Part shown: piece by piece, positions 7,738 to 15,501 of the stretch
Layout: each line of letters opens with the position of its first letter
Numbering within the stretch: the stretch's first letter is position 1
Source: Pseudolactococcus plantarum
GTDB lineage: Bacteria > Bacillota > Bacilli > Lactobacillales > Streptococcaceae
Reading direction: 5' to 3'
NCBI GenBank assembly: GCA_030454995.1
Contig: JAKDQI010000003.1
Span: 1 to 37,878 of the forward strand
DNA: 37,878 bases
The notes under the pieces: generated by a model
Told to the model about the DNA's origin: nothing
The model's database searches: none
Seen by the model: only the letters and a program-made list of their open reading frames with translations
Position numbers and translations under genes: made by a program

Positions 7738-7775
7738 AAAACGCCCCGGCATTTAAATAGATGCCAGGGCGTTTT
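7738..7775. terminator. Bidirectional terminator between DUF1304 gene and zitP
   Basis: AAAACGCCC-C-GGCAT (7738-7752) pairs with ATGCC-A-GGGCGTTTT (7761-7775) around an 8-base loop with one C/A mismatch. A and T runs on the two sides allow termination in both directions for these convergent units. Confidence 0.88.
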
Positions 7776-7821
7776 ATTGTTGCACTTAACTTAACTAGTC
7801 TACCACTATAAATTATTTCAC

Positions 7822-8637
7822 TTATCTTTTTAGGACTTGTACCATTTTTTGACCCAGTAAAGTGACAATAAACACTGCGACAAAAACAAGCGTGATCGTG
7901 GCACTAGCTGGTGCACCACTCTCATAAGAAATAACAAGACCAGACAGCATACCGATAAACCCGATTACAACGGCTAAAACAAGTACTTGTTTAAAAGTCA
8001 AACCAATTCGCATCGCAATAGATGCTGGCATAACCATAATCGCTGACACTAATAAGGCACCAGCAACTGGAATCATCAAAGCAATTGCAATCCCTGTAAC
8101 AATATTAAATAATACTGACATCGCCCTCACTGGCAATCCATCGACAAATGCTGTATCTTCATCAAAGGTCATCACGTACATTGGTCTCATAAATAATATA
8201 AATGCGATTAACACAACAACTGCAAGAATACTCAACAAGGTAACTTGCGTTGGAGAAACTGTTACGATAGAACCAAACAAATACTGGTCTAGATTGACAC
8301 CTTTACCTCTGCCTGCACTAGAGAATATTAAGGCAAGAGATAGACCTAAACTCATCAAGATGGCTGTCGCAACCTCCAAAAAGTTTCGGTAAAGTCTTCT
8401 TAAATACTCTAGGAGTACCGCTGCTAGGATGACGATAATAATCGTTGAAAGATTAGGTGAAATCCCAATAAATAAACCGAACGCAACACCCGCCAACGAC
8501 ACATGACTCAAAGTATCACTCATGAGACTTTGACGACGTAATACCAAAAATACCCCTAATAACGGCGCAAATAAGGCCATCGCAACAATAGCAAAAAATG
8601 CACGTTGCATAAATTCATACTGAAAAAGACTAAACAC
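7822..8637 (-). CDS. zitP: Zinc ABC transporter permease (ZnuB/AdcB/ZitP family)
   Basis: This 271-residue polytopic membrane protein belongs to the ABC-3 metal permease family. It shows seven to eight hydrophobic segments and the family stretches [22 protein letters not shown] (about 28-49) and [19 protein letters not shown] (about 190-208). It would form the membrane channel for zinc import with the ATPase encoded just upstream, whose reading frame it overlaps by 8 bases. The gene ends the operon zitR-zitQ-zitP (adcR-adcC-adcB in streptococcal naming). Manganese or another divalent metal is possible for the family, but the MarR-type ZitR/AdcR partner argues for zinc. Confidence 0.9.
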   Translation of the reverse strand: MFSLFQYEFMQRAFFAIVAMALFAPLLGVFLVLRRQSLMSDTLSHVSLAGVAFGLFIGISPNLSTIIIVILAAVLLEYLRRLYRNFLEVATAILMSLGLSLALIFSSAGRGKGVNLDQYLFGSIVTVSPTQVTLLSILAVVVLIAFILFMRPMYVMTFDEDTAFVDGLPVRAMSVLFNIVTGIAIALMIPVAGALLVSAIMVMPASIAMRIGLTFKQVLVLAVVIGFIGMLSGLVISYESGAPASATITLVFVAVFIVTLLGQKMVQVLKR

Positions 8638-9373
8638 CTAACACCTCCTTGTTCTTCATATGAGTTAAGTGATCATCAAGCAATTCATCTGATGATTCAT
8701 GAACACTAAAACAACGCCAAGGTGTATTTTGTTTGCGCACCAAGTGAATATTACGATCCGCAAATGCTTTGACATCTGCAGCATCATGTGTAATCATCAG
8801 CACTGCTTTACCATGCTTATGCGCGGCATGATGCATTAATCTATAAAATTCCGAACGGCTGACATCATCCATTCCCGTTGTAGGTTCATCTAAAATGAAC
8901 AGATCTGGATCACTGGCAAACATTCTAGCAATCGCAACTCTTTGTTTTTGCCCCCCGGATAGTGCCCCCATCCGTCTATTGCGTTGTTCCCACATCCCCA
9001 CTGAACGAAGAGATTTTTCAACGTGCTCTAAATCATGGGAAGTCACACGTTTAAACCACCCATTTCTAGGAAACCGACCACTGGTAACAAATTCTTTTAC
9101 TGTGCTAGGAAAACCTGCATTAAAACTCGCAATTTGCTGAGGTAAATATGATATTCTTAGTTTTTTGCCTTTTGTATTTTTCTTGGCAATCACAATCTCA
9201 CCAGTTTTTGGCTTGATAATACCTAAGCTAGCCTTAACTAATGTCGATTTTGCTGCCCCATTTTCACCAGTTAACGTTACAAATTCACCTGCTTCAATCT
9301 GGAATGAAACACCTGCTAATACTGGTTCTGCGTCATATACAAAACTTAAATCTTTAACCTTGATATATGGCAT
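8630..9373 (-). CDS. zitQ: Zinc ABC transporter ATP-binding protein (AdcC/ZitQ family)
   Basis: This ABC ATPase of 247 residues (from the ATG at 9373) has a Walker [10 protein letters not shown] near residue 38, the signature [14 protein letters not shown], and a Walker [13 protein letters not shown], followed by the switch histidine in MITHDAAD. The Walker A has alanine where most ABC proteins have the glycine before the lysine. It energises the permease ZitP. The start ATG overlaps the zitR stop (TGATG) and follows GAGGAAG; a TTG three bases earlier is an alternative. The C-terminal tail after residue 210 is histidine-containing but not a clear metal-binding domain. Confidence 0.92.
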   Translation of the reverse strand: MPYIKVKDLSFVYDAEPVLAGVSFQIEAGEFVTLTGENGAAKSTLVKASLGIIKPKTGEIVIAKKNTKGKKLRISYLPQQIASFNAGFPSTVKEFVTSGRFPRNGWFKRVTSHDLEHVEKSLRSVGMWEQRNRRMGALSGGQKQRVAIARMFASDPDLFILDEPTTGMDDVSRSEFYRLMHHAAHKHGKAVLMITHDAADVKAFADRNIHLVRKQNTPWRCFSVHESSDELLDDHLTHMKNKEVLGV

Positions 9374-9822
9374 CAAAACTTCCTCTCCATTTTATTTAGA
9401 AATGTCATGATCGTATGCTGTTCTTGTGCTGAGAATTCCGAAATAACTTCTGAATATGCTGCCAATGTTGCCTCATGGTGGTGACCATGTTCTTTGGCTA
9501 TCGGCATACCTTCTGCTGATAAACACCAAAGCACAACTCGCTCATCTGAGCTGGATTTTTCCGAGACAATCAAGTTCATTTCCCGCAATTTTTTTAGTGC
9601 TTTCGTTACTGCTGCTGGAGAAATATTCAGCATCTCTGCCATTTTTGCATTTGTTAACTTACCTGCTAATAGTAACATCAAAATATGCTCTTGTGTATTA
9701 GTTAAATCTGCACCAGATTCACACTTGCCAAGCAAAATTTCTTGTTTGTTTTCAGCCAATTGCATGATTTTTGTAAAAAATAAATCGATGCTTTGACTCA
9801 ACTTTTGTGTTGTTTTTTCCAT
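9373..9822 (-). CDS. zitR: MarR-family zinc-responsive repressor (AdcR/ZitR)
   Basis: The 149-residue protein has a MarR fold with a helix-turn-helix near residues 55-80 ([30 protein letters not shown]), a wing ([16 protein letters not shown]) and a histidine cluster EHGHHHEA at about residues 115-122. The early Glu24 and Cys42 region plus the distal histidines agree with the zinc sites known in AdcR/ZitR. It is the first gene of the zinc operon, and a close match to the AdcR box overlaps its promoter, so zinc-dependent autorepression is expected. Its stop codon overlaps the ATPase start. Confidence 0.93.
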   Translation of the reverse strand: MEKTTQKLSQSIDLFFTKIMQLAENKQEILLGKCESGADLTNTQEHILMLLLAGKLTNAKMAEMLNISPAAVTKALKKLREMNLIVSEKSSSDERVVLWCLSAEGMPIAKEHGHHHEATLAAYSEVISEFSAQEQHTIMTFLNKMERKF

Positions 9823-9836
9823 ATTACCACGTTTCC

Positions 9837-9875
9837 TTTACCAGTTAAGTATATCATCCTCTAAAAAATTGTCAA
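9837..9875 (-). promoter_or_regulatory. zit promoter with AdcR/ZitR-type operator
   Basis: On the minus strand TTGACA (9870-9875), a 16-base spacer and TATACT (9848-9853) precede zitR. The operator TTAACTGGTAAA (9837-9848) directly follows and shares a base with the -10; it matches the published AdcR/ZitR consensus TTAACYRGTTAA with one mismatch. Repression by blocking promoter clearance is inferred. Confidence 0.8.
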
Positions 9876-9891
9876 GAAAAACAGATAATCT

Positions 9892-10740
9892 TTATAGACT
9901 ATCCGTTTCTTTGTAAAAATCTTCATAGACTGCATCTTGAAGCTGACGTAATCTTTCAGGATCCTTACCACCGACTGCTTTGCCATCAATCTCTGAAACT
10001 ACCATACATATTGAGGCCGAACTGGAGATAATCACCTCATCTGCCAAAAGCATCTCAGCAACCGTAAAAGGTGTCTCAGAAGTGCCAAAACCTAGCGCTT
10101 CACTGGCAAGTAACAGGTATTTCCTAGCAATTCCAGGTAGAATCCAATTATCTAGCGGTGCTGTTTGAAATACACCATTAACTAATATACTAACATTACT
10201 GTGCGCACATTCAGTGACACGCTGATCTCTGTGAAATACAACCTCATCTAGTCCTTTTAAAGTTGCTTCTTGTGATGCAATAACGTTTGGTAAAAGATTT
10301 AAGGTCTTGATATGACAAAATTCAAATCGTTTATCTTGGGCGGTCATTACTTTTAGGCGTACATCTTTATCTGTATCAATCGGCCAAGGGCTCATATAAA
10401 TCGATAAGTTAGGGATAATGTCTGGTGAATAACTGTGATCCCTAGGTGCTGTGCCACGACTGACTTGGAAATAGATAAAGTAATCGCCCTCATCTAGTTT
10501 GCCGACTAAGGTTTTCAATAACTGTTCAAGCTCCGTTATGGTAAAGTCTGGATTAATCCCAACAAGTGCCATACTTGAGAAAAAGCGTTCTAGATGATCA
10601 GTTAGCTTAAAGATGATACCATTTCGGGAAACTGTCGCATCATAAATACCATCTCCAAAAAAATGTGAGCGGTCATTAAAAGGGACCATCATCTCAGATA
10701 TACTTGAAATTTTACCGTTATAATATGCTAAATCTTTCAT
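9892..10740 (-). CDS. dat: D-amino-acid transaminase (class IV PLP aminotransferase)
   Basis: This 282-residue protein begins YYNGKISSISEMMVPFNDRSHFFGDGIYD, the typical N-terminus of D-alanine aminotransferases, and has the PLP lysine at residue 145 in CHIKTLNLLPN, the same position as in the Bacillus enzyme. The DERVTECAHSNV-like segment (DQRVTECAHSNVSIL) and LPGIARKYLL complete the fold. It interconverts D-alanine and D-glutamate with their keto acids, feeding peptidoglycan synthesis. A branched-chain aminotransferase is less likely from the motifs. A strong ribosome binding site (GGAGG) precedes the ATG. It lies 95 bases downstream of ispE with no clear terminator between, so read-through is likely. 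Confidence 0.92.
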   Translation of the reverse strand: MKDLAYYNGKISSISEMMVPFNDRSHFFGDGIYDATVSRNGIIFKLTDHLERFFSSMALVGINPDFTITELEQLLKTLVGKLDEGDYFIYFQVSRGTAPRDHSYSPDIIPNLSIYMSPWPIDTDKDVRLKVMTAQDKRFEFCHIKTLNLLPNVIASQEATLKGLDEVVFHRDQRVTECAHSNVSILVNGVFQTAPLDNWILPGIARKYLLLASEALGFGTSETPFTVAEMLLADEVIISSSASICMVVSEIDGKAVGGKDPERLRQLQDAVYEDFYKETDSL

Positions 10741-10835
10741 TTTTTGCCTCCATCTTTCTTAACCAAACATCCCAAAGAACCACTAATACCGTAGGCTATC
10801 TCTCACAACATACGCTGACCAAAGTTACCTTTCGA

Positions 10836-11687
10836 TTACAGCATCCGAACTAGATAGACTTCATCACAGAATCCCTTGATACTATTACAAAGACGACGTG
10901 CCTTCTTTTCATGATAGCAAAGTGCAAAAACAGTAGGACCACTACCACTCATCAACACGCCATCAGCACCACTTGATAATAACCGATTTTTAATCTTCAA
11001 AATCAAAGGGTGTTTGTCAATTGTAACATCCTCTAATGAATTTCCCATATAAGTTAACACATTGTCTATGTCGCCATTAATCACGGCTGCTTCTAAACTA
11101 CTTATATCTGGATGACTGATTGTCTCACTATTCACATGTCGGAAAATTTCAGGTGTTGATACGCCAAAATCGGGCTTAACAAGTATTACCCAAGGCTTTT
11201 TCGTATTAGCGATTGGTTTAACGTATTCACCACGACCCGTCACACGAGCTGTCTGTCCATAAACACAATAGGGGACATCTGAGCCTATCTGTTCACCTAA
11301 TTTCGCCAACGCTTCTTGGCTTAAGTTAAGTTGCCAAAGTTTGTTCAAAGCACGTAGCGTTGCTGCAGCATCAGAAGATCCGCCAGCTAAACCAGCTGCA
11401 ATCGGTATTTTTTTATCAATAAAAATTTCAACACCTTTTTGGATATGAAATGTTTGCTTAATGAGTACCGCAGCTTTATATGCATGGTTTTTTTTGTTTA
11501 AAGGTACAAAGCTAGAATTTGATTGTAATCTAATACCAGTCTCGTCCGGCATCTCCTTCACTGTAATACGATCTGACAAATCGACACTTGCCATAATCAT
11601 ATCTAGCTCATGATACCCATCTTCACGCTTACCTTTGACATCCAAACCCAAATTTATCTTAGCTGGTGCTTTTTCTATAATCTCCAT
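10836..11687 (-). CDS. ispE: 4-diphosphocytidyl-2-C-methyl-D-erythritol kinase (IspE)
   Basis: This GHMP kinase of 283 residues begins EKAPAKINLGLDVKGKREDGYHELDMIM, the IspE substrate-binding N-terminus, and carries the ATP-binding loop PIAAGLAGGSSDAAATLRALN (about 90-110) and the C-terminal MSGSGPTVFAL. IspE phosphorylates CDP-methylerythritol in the MEP isoprenoid pathway. Lactococci and streptococci mainly use the mevalonate pathway, so an ispE without visible MEP partners may be an orphan with another role; the window cannot settle this. No Shine-Dalgarno precedes the ATG, and an extended -10 ends six bases upstream. Confidence 0.92.
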   Translation of the reverse strand: MEIIEKAPAKINLGLDVKGKREDGYHELDMIMASVDLSDRITVKEMPDETGIRLQSNSSFVPLNKKNHAYKAAVLIKQTFHIQKGVEIFIDKKIPIAAGLAGGSSDAAATLRALNKLWQLNLSQEALAKLGEQIGSDVPYCVYGQTARVTGRGEYVKPIANTKKPWVILVKPDFGVSTPEIFRHVNSETISHPDISSLEAAVINGDIDNVLTYMGNSLEDVTIDKHPLILKIKNRLLSSGADGVLMSGSGPTVFALCYHEKKARRLCNSIKGFCDEVYLVRML

Positions 11688-11693
11688 AACAAT

Positions 11694-11722
11694 ATTCTAT
11701 CATATTATCAGAAGACAGTTAA
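11694..11722 (-). promoter_or_regulatory. ispE promoter, possibly leaderless
   Basis: TTAACT (11717-11722), a 17-base spacer and TAGAAT (11694-11699) with a TGa extension lie immediately before ispE. Six bases separate the -10 from the ATG and no ribosome binding site is present, so transcription would start at about the start codon. Confidence 0.6.
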
Positions 11723-11733
11723 GAGGTTGATGA

Positions 11734-12066
11734 TCAGTTAGTCTTTCCACTAAACGGCACCTTGAACCGATAGTCACCGCCCGCTTTCAAAGACACACTG
11801 ATGACCAAGCTTTCTCCTGTTTTTTGATACTGAACCTGACCATGATTAAACACAATTTCACCATCTGTTTGGTTATCAATCACACTCACTGTCATCTTTG
11901 CCATCAGTTGCGCAGTTAAAAATGATTTTTGGCTATGTAGATTTTTTTGATTGTCGACTATCGATGTCAAATAAAAACTTAAAGTCATACTAAAAATGAC
12001 GGAAATCGACAATGCCGAAAGTAGAATTCCGCCTTTTACTTGACGCTTGAAAGTGCATAGATAAAT
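11734..12066 (-). CDS. comGG: Competence pilus minor pseudopilin ComGG
   Basis: This is the last gene of the comG operon. Its frame is open from 12072 and encodes FKRQVKGGILLSALSISVIF and then SMTLSFYLTS, the basic segment plus membrane helix expected for ComGG. The first common start codon (TTG at 12012) would delete this segment, so I place the start at ATT 12066, 10 bases after AAAGGAG, giving 110 residues. ATT starts are rare but known (infC). It overlaps the end of comGF by 31 bases. ComGG lacks a classical prepilin site in the family. The weak point is the start codon; the frame itself is secure. Confidence 0.75.
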   Translation of the reverse strand: MYLCTFKRQVKGGILLSALSISVIFSMTLSFYLTSIVDNQKNLHSQKSFLTAQLMAKMTVSVIDNQTDGEIVFNHGQVQYQKTGESLVISVSLKAGGDYRFKVPFSGKTN

Positions 12067-12479
12067 AGTCGCTCATCTCCTTTTCTAAATATTAAACGGA
12101 TAACTAAGATATTTTTCTGCACTGAAATGACACTAGATGAAATGCCAAAAATCAACGGATGATAACCTTGACCACCTGCATTAGTTTTTCGAAAATCATC
12201 ACTACCTGCTTTAACACCATATCGTCTTATACCATTATCTGTCATGAGATACAAAAAATTATCTTGCACGTTATCTAACTTAGCACCTTCAAATTCTTGT
12301 CTCAATAGATTACAAAAATTTTGCCACTCTCTTTCATCTGATTTCCTGATATTTTTAAACTCTTGTGAGATTAGCGTAGTCATTGCTTGCATTACTAAAA
12401 CAGATAATGAAATCACAAAAAGTGCTACCAACGTTTCTAATAAAGTAAAGGCTTTAAGGTTTCTCTTGTAGCATTTCAA
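12036..12479 (-). CDS. comGF: Competence pilus minor pseudopilin ComGF
   Basis: The product has a short basic leader, a type IV pilin-like signal (KAFTLLETLVALFVISLSVLVM) with the conserved phenylalanine and Glu at position +5, and a C-terminal domain of the ComGF family (CNLLRQEFEGAKL, GISSSVISVQ). The start is taken as TTG at 12479, nine bases after GGGGAGG, which gives 147 residues; the ATG at 12509 would put that binding site inside the gene. It overlaps the end of comGE by 26 bases. ComGF is needed for assembly of the transformation pilus. Confidence 0.85.
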   Translation of the reverse strand: MKCYKRNLKAFTLLETLVALFVISLSVLVMQAMTTLISQEFKNIRKSDEREWQNFCNLLRQEFEGAKLDNVQDNFLYLMTDNGIRRYGVKAGSDDFRKTNAGGQGYHPLIFGISSSVISVQKNILVIRLIFRKGDERLFIYALSSVK

Positions 12480-12759
12480 GACGCAACACCTCCCCACTAT
12501 CATTTGCAATCGTAAGCAGTTTATCTGTTTTGGTCAAGTGAATGATTACACCGTTTGCATTTAAGTTTGTTTGCTCGCTATCATATGCCATAAGAGCTAC
12601 GTTAAGTTCCTCTATTTCCTTATTTTGTTGATAAAGTAATAATCGATTAGCTGAAATTTCTCTTAGCACAACTAGTGTGATAACACCTAATAAGGCCATG
12701 GTAATGAGACTTTCTAACAGGATATACGCATTAACTTGTCGTTTTTTTATATAATCCAC
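12454..12759 (-). CDS. comGE: Competence pilus minor pseudopilin ComGE
   Basis: This 101-residue protein has a basic start (MDYIKKRQV) and a prepilin-like hydrophobic segment NAYILLESLITMALLGVITLVV with Glu17 at the conserved place. The remainder is a short polar domain. The start codon is GTG at 12759, with an in-frame TAG just upstream, so initiation must be here or later; the purine-rich AGGGA abuts it, and coupling to comGD, whose end overlaps by 29 bases, is likely. Identification relies on the fold signature and its place between comGD and comGF. Confidence 0.82.
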   Translation of the reverse strand: MDYIKKRQVNAYILLESLITMALLGVITLVVLREISANRLLLYQQNKEIEELNVALMAYDSEQTNLNANGVIIHLTKTDKLLTIANDSGEVLRLEMLQEKP

Positions 12760-13189
12760 TCCCTAACTGTAACTGATATGTAATTGTTTTATTATTGTGA
12801 TAAGGTAGCTGAACTACGATCTTCGCCCGTTTAATGGATTGAATATTACCGTTTGCTTTGAAAGTAATATTAAAATCAGAGAAGATAGTTTCCAGCGGTA
12901 CAATCAGTAATTCTCCATTTAAGCTAATCACGTTATCTGTGGCAGAAATTGTTCTCACTTCTGCTCTAGTAAGCGCCTGCGATTGTTGGTGCTTTAATTT
13001 ATTTTCAAACTCAAGCACAAACAGTTCTCCTCGAATGAGATGGACTGTTTGCCGGAAACTAGTCTCAAACAAGATGATAAACGAGCAGGTGATTGTCAAG
13101 ACCAGTAAAGTCTCCAAAACTGTAAATCCTCTAATCTGTCGGAATCTCTGGAGCCTCTCCCTTATTTTTAGCTGTTTCATAATACGCAT
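12731..13189 (-). CDS. comGD: Competence pilus minor pseudopilin ComGD
   Basis: The 152-residue product carries a long basic leader and the prepilin motif RGFTVLETLLVLTITCSFIILF (membrane helix at about residues 21-40), followed by a soluble domain with GELFVLEFENKLKHQQSQAL, as in ComGD/GspH-like pseudopilins. I chose the ATG at 13189, nine bases after AGGTGG; ATGs at 13180 and 13198 are alternatives. It overlaps the 3' end of comGC by 59 bases, the usual tight packing of this operon. Confidence 0.87.
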   Translation of the reverse strand: MRIMKQLKIRERLQRFRQIRGFTVLETLLVLTITCSFIILFETSFRQTVHLIRGELFVLEFENKLKHQQSQALTRAEVRTISATDNVISLNGELLIVPLETIFSDFNITFKANGNIQSIKRAKIVVQLPYHNNKTITYQLQLGSGLYKKTTS

Positions 13190-13466
13190 GATAAGCATCC
13201 ACCTGTTGTTGTGTGATATTGCCATTCTTCAGCAATATAGTCAAAGAAACTTTTCCTGAATGGTTCATGCGGTATAATTCTGCTTGCGCAGTGACAACTT
13301 TTACCACTGCTGCATTATCTGTATCATTAACCGTCTGTTTTTGTTTAGATAAATTAGGTGCAAAAAGCATGATCAGCACACTTATAATAATGAGAACTAT
13401 CAACATTTCGATAAGCGTAAATGCTCTGACTCTCTTTTCATGTATATTTATCTTCTTTTTCTTCAT
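13131..13466 (-). CDS. comGC: Competence pilus major pseudopilin ComGC
   Basis: This 111-residue protein is the main subunit of the transformation pilus. It has a basic leader, a prepilin peptidase site RAFTLIEMLIVLIIISVLIML with cleavage expected after Ala15 and Glu20 at mature position +5, and a compact C-terminal domain (VVKVVTAQAELYRMNH). It would be cleaved by ComC/PilD peptidase and assembled by ComGA and ComGB. The gene starts one base after comGB ends and runs into comGD. Confidence 0.94.
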   Translation of the reverse strand: MKKKKINIHEKRVRAFTLIEMLIVLIIISVLIMLFAPNLSKQKQTVNDTDNAAVVKVVTAQAELYRMNHSGKVSLTILLKNGNITQQQVDAYHAYYETAKNKGEAPEIPTD

Positions 13467-13467
13467 A

Positions 13468-14421
13468 TCATAGTCCTATATCCATCTGAGCATAGATAGG
13501 CAGTAACATCGCTGCATAGATTAACACAATCATTAAGGCCACCAGTAGAAAAATGAAAGGCTGTATTAAATTTAGCGACGTATCTATCCTACGAAAAAAA
13601 GACTGCCATGATAGCTCTGAATAAAGTAATAACTCATCACCTAGTTTTGCTTTCATTTCTCCATATTCAATAATCAATGCAAGTTCTGGTGTAAAAAATC
13701 TATAAGTTGTTATTGGCTTATGAAAAGGCTCTCCTGATTGCATAGTTGTCAACAAGTCTTGCCCCACTTCACGAAATAACCTATCTTCTTGCGTCACCAT
13801 CAACGTAACTATTTGACTTAACGGCAGTCCGTGCTTGATCAAGTTTCCCCATTCTCTTGCATAAAAAGCAGTTAGATAGAGTTTCACGAATTTACCAATA
13901 CAAGGCAAAGTGCCTATTTTTTGAAAATTACGCAAGGCAGATGTTTTTCTAAAATAATGCCTAAACAACAAGATAGCAATGATTAAGATACCACTTGCAG
14001 ACAAAATGCCTGTAGGCAGATAATGTAATATGATACTAGCAGTATTTTCTTTTCCAACTTGTGGCAACAGGTAATTTTTCATCCCTACCACCATCACAAT
14101 CAAAGTGACAACTAATATCAAAGGATAGGTACTCACCGCAATTAACTTATGCCGGACCTGTGCTTTGCTTGTTAAGTTATTGGTAATCAAGGCTAGTGTT
14201 TGAGAGAGGTCACCGTGGTGGTCTGACAGTGCTATCTGCGTGACAACTGACTCTGAAAACTGTAAGGTCGCCAAAATTTGTGACAAACTTTGACCATCTG
14301 ACAGACAGGTACGCATGGTTGTGACAAATTTTTGATCAACCAGTTTTGATCGTTCAAGAAAATGTATCATCTCTGATAAATTAAAGCCACTACTCAATAA
14401 ATTATGCATCAAAGTCATCAA
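13468..14421 (-). CDS. comGB: Competence pilus assembly membrane protein ComGB, short N-terminus
   Basis: This GspF-type platform protein of 317 residues has the two repeated T2SSF domains and three membrane helices (about 108-128, 155-175 and 290-311), including LPLSQIVTLM and the C-terminal LIQPFIFLLVALMIVLIYAAMLLPIY. It anchors the ComGA motor to the pilus. The frame opens only at a TTG (14421) and ATG (14418), with no ribosome binding site. In the same frame, just upstream of a TAA at 14431-14433, the sequence reads MIWHHQKKISVK, which resembles the usual ComGB N-terminal region, so the protein may have lost its first 20 or so residues through a stop codon or may restart after it. Confidence 0.85.
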   Translation of the reverse strand: MMTLMHNLLSSGFNLSEMIHFLERSKLVDQKFVTTMRTCLSDGQSLSQILATLQFSESVVTQIALSDHHGDLSQTLALITNNLTSKAQVRHKLIAVSTYPLILVVTLIVMVVGMKNYLLPQVGKENTASIILHYLPTGILSASGILIIAILLFRHYFRKTSALRNFQKIGTLPCIGKFVKLYLTAFYAREWGNLIKHGLPLSQIVTLMVTQEDRLFREVGQDLLTTMQSGEPFHKPITTYRFFTPELALIIEYGEMKAKLGDELLLYSELSWQSFFRRIDTSLNLIQPFIFLLVALMIVLIYAAMLLPIYAQMDIGL

Positions 14422-15376
14422 TTTGACTTGTTATTTGACTGATATTTTTTTCTGATGATGCCATATCATCACTAATAAATCCTGATTTAACAAGCCACTC
14501 AATTTTGTTACGCCAAGTTTGATCTGTGTGAGTATGAAAGTTTTTATCGGCATAAGTTAGTACCCCTTTTCCACCTATAAGACGCTGATAAACAATCCCC
14601 GATAAGGCGCTTGTCATCTCACTCGAGTTAATACCAAGCTCTAACAACCTTGCATAAACACCACTGATCGATCTAGCATGAACAGTCGAAAATACTGTAT
14701 ATCCCGTCAAGTTAGCGCGAATCACTGCCCGAGCAGTTGCTTGATCTCGTATCTCCCCTACTATCACCAGATCAGGCATATGACGAAGTGAGAGTTTAAT
14801 CAGATTATCATAGGTATTACCAATCGTTTCATTTAGCTGTAGCTGTAAAAATTCTGGACTGACAAGCTCCACCGGATCCTCAATGGTAATCACCTGTCTC
14901 TCAAAAAACTTTTCCTTTGCAATATGGTTCATCAATGTTGTTTTCCCAGACCCCACTGGACCTGAAAATAGATAAAGGCCTCGTCTATCTATCAGCGATA
15001 AAACGTCTAGCAAATCTGTTTCAATCCAAAACAACAAGGGTTGGTCCTCTTTAGGTAATATCCGCAACACTAAGCTCTCATTGTTTTGAAAATCACCCAC
15101 CGTTGATAACCTTATTCTTAACCTTTTCTTGGCTATCACATAAGTACATGAGCCTAGTTGTGCACGTCTTTTTTCACCAACGTTCATACCTGCAATAAAT
15201 TTGAAATGAGAAATTAAACTTTGCCCAACTGACTCTGAGAAGACCGCATAGTGTTTGCGAGATGCTGAGTGTCGAAAACCAATCGAGAAAGTCCCCTCAG
15301 TTGGTAAAATATAGACATCACTTGCCCCAAAATCAAGCGCACTGAGTAAGAGTTTGGTTGCTATCTTTTGTACCAT
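14402..15376 (-). CDS. comGA: Competence pilus assembly ATPase ComGA
   Basis: This 324-residue GspE/PilB-type ATPase powers assembly of the DNA-uptake pilus at the inner face of the membrane. It shows the Walker A GPVGSGKT (139-146), the Asp box TIEDPVEL, the Walker B MPDLVIVGEIRD and the His box GYTVFSTVHA. Family length is about 310-350. It is the first gene of comGA-comGG; its 3' end overlaps comGB. A candidate competence (ComX) promoter element lies 15-31 bases upstream, behind the polC terminator. Confidence 0.96.
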   Translation of the reverse strand: MVQKIATKLLLSALDFGASDVYILPTEGTFSIGFRHSASRKHYAVFSESVGQSLISHFKFIAGMNVGEKRRAQLGSCTYVIAKKRLRIRLSTVGDFQNNESLVLRILPKEDQPLLFWIETDLLDVLSLIDRRGLYLFSGPVGSGKTTLMNHIAKEKFFERQVITIEDPVELVSPEFLQLQLNETIGNTYDNLIKLSLRHMPDLVIVGEIRDQATARAVIRANLTGYTVFSTVHARSISGVYARLLELGINSSEMTSALSGIVYQRLIGGKGVLTYADKNFHTHTDQTWRNKIEWLVKSGFISDDMASSEKNISQITSQIDDFDA

Positions 15377-15390
15377 TTTTATACCTCTAT

Positions 15391-15407
15391 TTTATGTACG
15401 CAAAAAA
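15391..15407 (-). promoter_or_regulatory. Candidate ComX (cin-box type) promoter of comG
   Basis: On the minus strand a T6 run (15402-15407) precedes GCG and TACATAAA (15391-15398), 14 bases before the comGA start. The streptococcal/lactococcal competence box is TACGAATA with an upstream T-rich stretch; this is only a partial match (TAC and the A-rich end). The T run is also the tract of the polC terminator. Confidence 0.35.
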
Positions 15408-15431
15408 TCTGTCAGCATCGCTAACAGATTT
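15402..15431 (-). terminator. Terminator downstream of polC
   Basis: AAATCTGT-T-AGC and GCT-G-ACAGATTT (minus strand, 15431 to 15405) form a 12-position stem with one mismatch and a 3-base loop, followed by a run of T residues (A15402-15407 on the plus strand). It separates polC from the comG operon. Confidence 0.8.
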
Positions 15432-15501
15432 CTAATATAGCTATCAATAGTTGAAAACAACTGATGCCCAACCTTACCCTAAGTAGATAAGATCGCAATC
15501 A

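Noticed and set aside
9456-9796. Plus-strand open frames opposite zitR
   Set aside because: They lie entirely antisense to a clear MarR-family gene, have no ribosome binding site and no recognisable domain.
12858-13473. Plus-strand frames of 86-133 codons opposite comGC and comGD
   Set aside because: They are antisense shadows of pseudopilin genes with strong prepilin signatures; their hydrophobic parts mirror the AT-rich membrane-helix codons.
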